Assembly (NCBI GenBank): GCA_003222555.1 | Contig: QHWL01000241.1 | Span: 2,167 to 11,468, forward strand | Reading direction: 5' to 3' | DNA: 9,302 nucleotides | Source of the DNA: Acidobacteriota bacterium | GTDB taxonomy: Bacteria; Acidobacteriota; Vicinamibacteria; Vicinamibacterales; CAVVIG01 | Part shown: piece by piece, positions 6,607 through 9,302 of the stretch | How the letters are laid out: every line of letters starts with the position of its first letter | Numbering within the stretch: position 1 is the first letter of the stretch | Program-made: the position numbers and the translations under genes | The notes under the pieces: model-generated | The model's database searches: none | Seen by the model: the letters and a program-made list of their open reading frames with translations, nothing else | Told to the model about the DNA's origin: nothing

Positions 6607-8778
6607 GTGCGAAAAACTACGATTCTTGTAACCGCGCTCACAGTTTTGAGCTTATCTGTGTCGTTATGGGCCGCCGACCGCGTGGCCACGGCCGGCGATG
6701 CTTACATCGCCCGCGACGAGGCGGCGAACACGTGGATCGTGGCCAACCCCTCGATAAGCGCGACGTTCCAGATCGATCGCGGGCGCGAGTCGCGTTTGCT
6801 GCATTTGACGAACGTCGTGACCGGCCACGCGTGGGAGACAGCGTCGGCATCGGACGCGGTGGCGACCATCGCCGGACACCAGAGCCAACTGGGCTCGAGC
6901 GACGCCGGTTATCAGCTGGTCGACGTCATCGCAACGAGCGCGGACCTGTCGGTTCACCTCACGCTCGTCTTCGACCATCGCGGTACGCATCTGCGTGTCA
7001 CACGTCATTACGTGGTGTATGCCGGCGCGCCGGCGATCGAGACGTGGACGCGGTTCGAGACCCAGGCCGGCGGCGACGTCGAAGTGTCGGACCTCAACGT
7101 CTGGAGCTTCACCGTCGACGGGCAGCAGGTCGAGTGGATCAATGGACTGCTCGGCGACAACATCGACGCACCGCGCGACGATGCATTTTCACTGCAGCAG
7201 AAAACCCTCGTGCCCGGCGAGCGGATCGACCTTGGCACCGAGACGCGATCGTCGGACCGCGTCGTGCCGTATTTCAAAATCCTCGATCGCGGGGAAGCGA
7301 TCGTCGGCGGCCTGCTCTGGTCGGGCGCGTGGCATCTCGGACTCGAAGGACGATCCGGCGGGACGGCGCTCAGCTTCGGACTGGCGCCGATGAGCACTCT
7401 GGTGAACGCCTCGCGCGCTGTCGAGACGCCGCACGGATTCCTCGCCGTAGCGGGTAAGTCCGACGACAGCTCGAGCGCCATCCGCGCGTACATTCAGAAG
7501 GCGCTGCGCGCGGGCCGCGGATTCGACACGCTCGTGACCTACAACACGTGGTTCGCATACGGCACGCGCATCGACGAATCAACGATGATGGGCGAGATGC
7601 AGCGTGTTTCAGAGCTCGGCACGGAGCTCTTCGTGCTCGACGCCGGCTGGTATGCGGGAGCGGGGCGCGACGGCCCGTGGGATTTCACCAACGGGCTGGG
7701 AAGCTGGCGCGCCGATCCGGCGCGCTTTCCGTCAACGCTCCACGCGCTCACCGATTTTGCTCACAGCCTGGGCATGAAGTTCGGCCTGTGGATCGAACCC
7801 GAACGGCTCGCGCTCGACACCTTGAATGGCGGCAGCTCGGCCGAGGAGGCGTGGCTGGCGACCGTGGGTGGTCGCTACGATCCGGACGCGCACGCCGCCG
7901 ACGCCGTCTCGGCGCAGTTGTGCCTGGCCAGCGACGCGGCGCGCCGGTGGATCCTCGGCGAGATCGTCCGGCTGGTCGATGAGGTGCAGCCGGACTACTT
8001 GAAGTGGGACAACAACTTCTGGATCAACTGCGACCGGCCTGGCCACGGGCACGGTGCCTCGGACGGCAACTTCGCGCACGTGATCGGCCTCTATGATGTG
8101 CTCTCGCGTTTGCGGGACCGCTATCCGGGACTTGTCATCGAGAACGTGGCGGGCGGCGGCAACCGACTGGACTACGGTATGCTGCGCTACTCCGACGTGG
8201 CGTGGATGGACGATCGCACAGCGCCCTCGGTTCACGTCCGACACAACTTCGAAGGGCTTGGCGCAGCATTCCCTCCGTCGTATCTGCTCTCCTTCCTGAT
8301 CAATCACGACACGGAGTCACTCTACGACGGACCTGACCTTCCTCTTTATATCCGCAGCCGCATGCCCGGCGTGCTCGGCCTGACATTCGTCACGGCCGAT
8401 CTCAGGCCATCGGCAGCCGGTGACATTGCAGGCCATATCAGTCTTTACAAGGAGCTGCGCGACATCATCAAAGGGGGCAGCGCGATTCTGCTGACTCGTC
8501 AGGCATCGGTCGACAACCCGCCGGCGTGGGGCGCCGTGCAGGAAACCGACGCCGCAGGACGCACGCTAATCTTTGCGTTTCAGAGCGATCCCGCCGTGGA
8601 ACACACCGCCCTGAAGCCGCGCGGCCTGGCGCCCGCCACGATCTACGACGTGCGATCGGTCGACGTGGGCTCGATTGGCAGCGCGTCGGGCGCCGAGTTA
8701 ATGGCCAATGGCATCGAAGTCGTCACGAATCCAAAATCGGCGGCGCACGTCCTGATCCTCTCCGCGCAACCTAGGTAG
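6607..8778 (+). CDS. Secreted alpha-galactosidase, GH36-type (melibiase)
   Basis: This glycoside hydrolase of clan GH-D is expected to remove terminal alpha-galactosyl groups from oligosaccharides outside the cytoplasm. From GTG 6607 it has 723 residues. That start gives a textbook signal peptide (MRKTT, hydrophobic core, cleavage near LWA-AD). TTG 6601 is an alternative. An ATG at 6538 adds 23 residues in front of the signal peptide, and the frame reaches 6472, where it would overlap lldD. An N-terminal beta-sandwich occupies roughly residues 30-290. The TIM-barrel follows, with TYNTWFAYG, VLDAGWYAG and KFGLWIEPE (391-399). The presumed nucleophile is D468 in YLKWDNN, then comes AGGGNRLDYG (515-524), and the presumed acid/base is D536 in SDVAWMDDRT. 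A beta-rich C-terminal domain ends the protein. The glycine loop reads ENVAGGG where many GH36 enzymes have CSGGGGR, so substrate preference may differ. No other sugar-use gene is adjacent. It is divergent from lldD. Confidence 0.88.
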   Translation: MRKTTILVTALTVLSLSVSLWAADRVATAGDAYIARDEAANTWIVANPSISATFQIDRGRESRLLHLTNVVTGHAWETASASDAVATIAGHQSQLGSSDAGYQLVDVIATSADLSVHLTLVFDHRGTHLRVTRHYVVYAGAPAIETWTRFETQAGGDVEVSDLNVWSFTVDGQQVEWINGLLGDNIDAPRDDAFSLQQKTLVPGERIDLGTETRSSDRVVPYFKILDRGEAIVGGLLWSGAWHLGLEGRSGGTALSFGLAPMSTLVNASRAVETPHGFLAVAGKSDDSSSAIRAYIQKALRAGRGFDTLVTYNTWFAYGTRIDESTMMGEMQRVSELGTELFVLDAGWYAGAGRDGPWDFTNGLGSWRADPARFPSTLHALTDFAHSLGMKFGLWIEPERLALDTLNGGSSAEEAWLATVGGRYDPDAHAADAVSAQLCLASDAARRWILGEIVRLVDEVQPDYLKWDNNFWINCDRPGHGHGASDGNFAHVIGLYDVLSRLRDRYPGLVIENVAGGGNRLDYGMLRYSDVAWMDDRTAPSVHVRHNFEGLGAAFPPSYLLSFLINHDTESLYDGPDLPLYIRSRMPGVLGLTFVTADLRPSAAGDIAGHISLYKELRDIIKGGSAILLTRQASVDNPPAWGAVQETDAAGRTLIFAFQSDPAVEHTALKPRGLAPATIYDVRSVDVGSIGSASGAELMANGIEVVTNPKSAAHVLILSAQPR

Positions 8779-8808
8779 TCCTGTAGATTCGCTCGATCGC
8801 GTACGCTG

Positions 8809-8835
8809 GTGACTGGGTATCGCCGGTCCCGTCAC
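8809..8835 (+). terminator. Weak hairpin 31 bp after the GH36 stop
   Basis: GTGAC (8809-8813) pairs with GTCAC (8831-8835), and GGG (8815-8817) pairs with CCC (8828-8830), with one bulged T and a ten-base loop. It is suitably placed to mark the end of the GH36 transcript but has no T-run, so an intrinsic terminator is only a possibility. Confidence 0.25.
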
Positions 8836-8877
8836 ACAGCACGACCGCGTTGGCGTGGGGTGTGTAGTGTGGTGTCC

Positions 8878-8985
8878 TAGCGCCGTTTTCACAAGCGTGG
8901 CGCGGGGCTTTAGCCCGTGGGTCGGGTAGGTCAGGCAGCCTCACCTGACCTATCTGACCACTATAGACTTGTGAAAACGGCGCTA
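8878..8985. mobile_element. MITE-like non-autonomous element: 108 bp, 18-bp perfect terminal inverted repeats, 6-bp direct repeat flanks
   Basis: The left end TAGCGCCGTTTTCACAAG (8878-8895) is the exact reverse complement of the right end CTTGTGAAAACGGCGCTA (8968-8985). GTGTCC occurs immediately outside on both sides (8872-8877 and 8986-8991), as a 6-bp target-site duplication would. Counting one more base (C/G) the inverted repeat is 19 bp, so the exact border is ambiguous by one base. The interior codes for nothing and holds two further hairpins. One is GGGC-TTTA-GCCC (8905-8916). The other is a 16-bp stem, 8920-8935 with 8944-8959 (14 Watson-Crick, two G-T pairs, 8-base loop). As single strand or RNA it would fold into a three-way cruciform-like structure. 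This is the layout of a miniature inverted-repeat transposable element moved by a transposase encoded elsewhere. A structured RNA or REPIN-like repeat is the alternative. No transposase is in the window. Confidence 0.7.
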
Positions 8986-8989
8986 GTGT

Positions 8990-9003
8990 CCGGCTTCAGC
9001 CGG
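8990..9003. repeat. Small palindrome CCGGC-TTCA-GCCGG
   Basis: A perfect 5-bp stem with a TTCA loop overlaps the right-hand GTGTCC repeat. With the 108-bp element and one GTGTCC removed, the sequence would read GTGTCCGGCTTCAGCCGGGC. The element therefore appears to have landed at the edge of this palindrome. Its core GGCTTCAGCC differs by one base from GGCTTTAGCC inside the element. It lies 26 bp beyond the stop of the lectin-like gene and may serve as that gene's 3' hairpin (no T-run). Confidence 0.5.
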
Positions 9004-9028
9004 GCTGGGAGTTGTGAAGAGCGTCGTT

Positions 9029-9302
9029 TCAATTGACGGCGAAGCAGTAGAGCAATCCCGCGCCGCCGGTGGCGACGAGATTCGGCTGGCTGCAGCCACG
9101 GCTCCCGTGCGACGAATTCCACGAGCTGTTGTTGCCGCCCTGCTTGTCTGAGTGTCCAAGTTGCACCTGGCCCCTCCCGTCGGCGTTGCTCGTGTAGTTG
9201 CTACAGGTGTGGTCCATGCCGTCGGTGTACGCGCGGCCGTCGGGCAGCGAGCCGGTCAAGATGTCGTGCGTGTTCGGCATATCACCGACGCCGTTGACGA
9301 TC
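9029..9302 (-). CDS. C-terminal part of a secreted lectin-like (DUF1554-like) protein; 5' end outside window
   Basis: The frame stays open through the right edge (I-V-N-G-V-G-D before the ATG at 9280), so that ATG is internal and the gene starts beyond the window. The 91 visible residues are rich in Gly, Ser, Asn and Asp with few hydrophobic stretches. They include DILTGSLPDGRAY, DHTCSNYTS, QVQLGHSDKQGG, SWNSSHGSRGCS and the end GGAGLLYCFAVN. The three cysteines, the aromatic and Asn-rich loops and the terminal 'GxGLxYCFAxN' resemble the C-terminal domain of bacterial lipoproteins and surface proteins grouped under DUF1554, which has a C-type-lectin-like flavour. This is by recall, not by search. 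The likely location is extracellular or the outer membrane. No function can be given. Confidence 0.6.
   Translation of the reverse strand, partial: IVNGVGDMPNTHDILTGSLPDGRAYTDGMDHTCSNYTSNADGRGQVQLGHSDKQGGNNSSWNSSHGSRGCSQPNLVATGGAGLLYCFAVN

Overview
This GC-rich window with densely packed genes looks like a Gram-negative soil or environmental bacterium. The mix of genes fits Acidobacteriota (Vicinamibacteria-like): a TerC-type membrane protein, a class A PBP, an hslR homologue, a secreted YVTN propeller protein, an lldD/lldP lactate locus, a secreted GH36 enzyme and a lectin-like CFAxN-tail protein. That taxonomic call is an inference from gene content and style. No marker gene is present.

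Layout. Positions 1-2310 (+) hold the 3' end of a TerC-family membrane protein, overlapping by 4 bp a class A penicillin-binding protein whose reading frame is broken near position 506. A convergent hslR homologue (Hsp15, S4 RNA-binding domain) lies at 2377-2781 (-). A secreted YVTN/YncE-like beta-propeller protein follows at 3033-4076 (+), with a plausible promoter and a clear Shine-Dalgarno. Between it and the convergent lactate permease is a 140-bp low-complexity segment (4110-4250) built from GTCCTT-like units that can fold into a long hairpin.

The minus-strand lactate locus runs from 6487 to 4255. lldD (FMN-dependent L-lactate dehydrogenase) is a remnant: its N-terminus is joined directly to its C-terminal third, with about 190 codons missing and two further frameshifts. 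lldP (lactate permease) is intact, starting about 13 bp after the lldD stop with no ATG at the expected place. Divergent from lldD is a secreted GH36-type alpha-galactosidase (6607-8778, +).

The right end (8779-9302) contains the most interesting non-coding object. It is a 108-bp element (8878-8985) with perfect 18-bp terminal inverted repeats, strong internal hairpins and a 6-bp flanking direct repeat GTGTCC. This is the anatomy of a MITE-like non-autonomous mobile element, apparently inserted next to a small palindrome. The window closes with the C-terminal part of a secreted lectin-like (DUF1554-like) protein on the minus strand.

Functionally there is no single pathway: cell-wall synthesis, ribosome rescue, lactate uptake with a broken oxidation step, and extracellular galactoside hydrolysis sit side by side. 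No defence system, CRISPR array, tRNA or rRNA was seen. The recurring theme is gene damage (PBP, lldD) plus structured intergenic repeats. The damage may be real decay or, for the single-base indels, assembly error.
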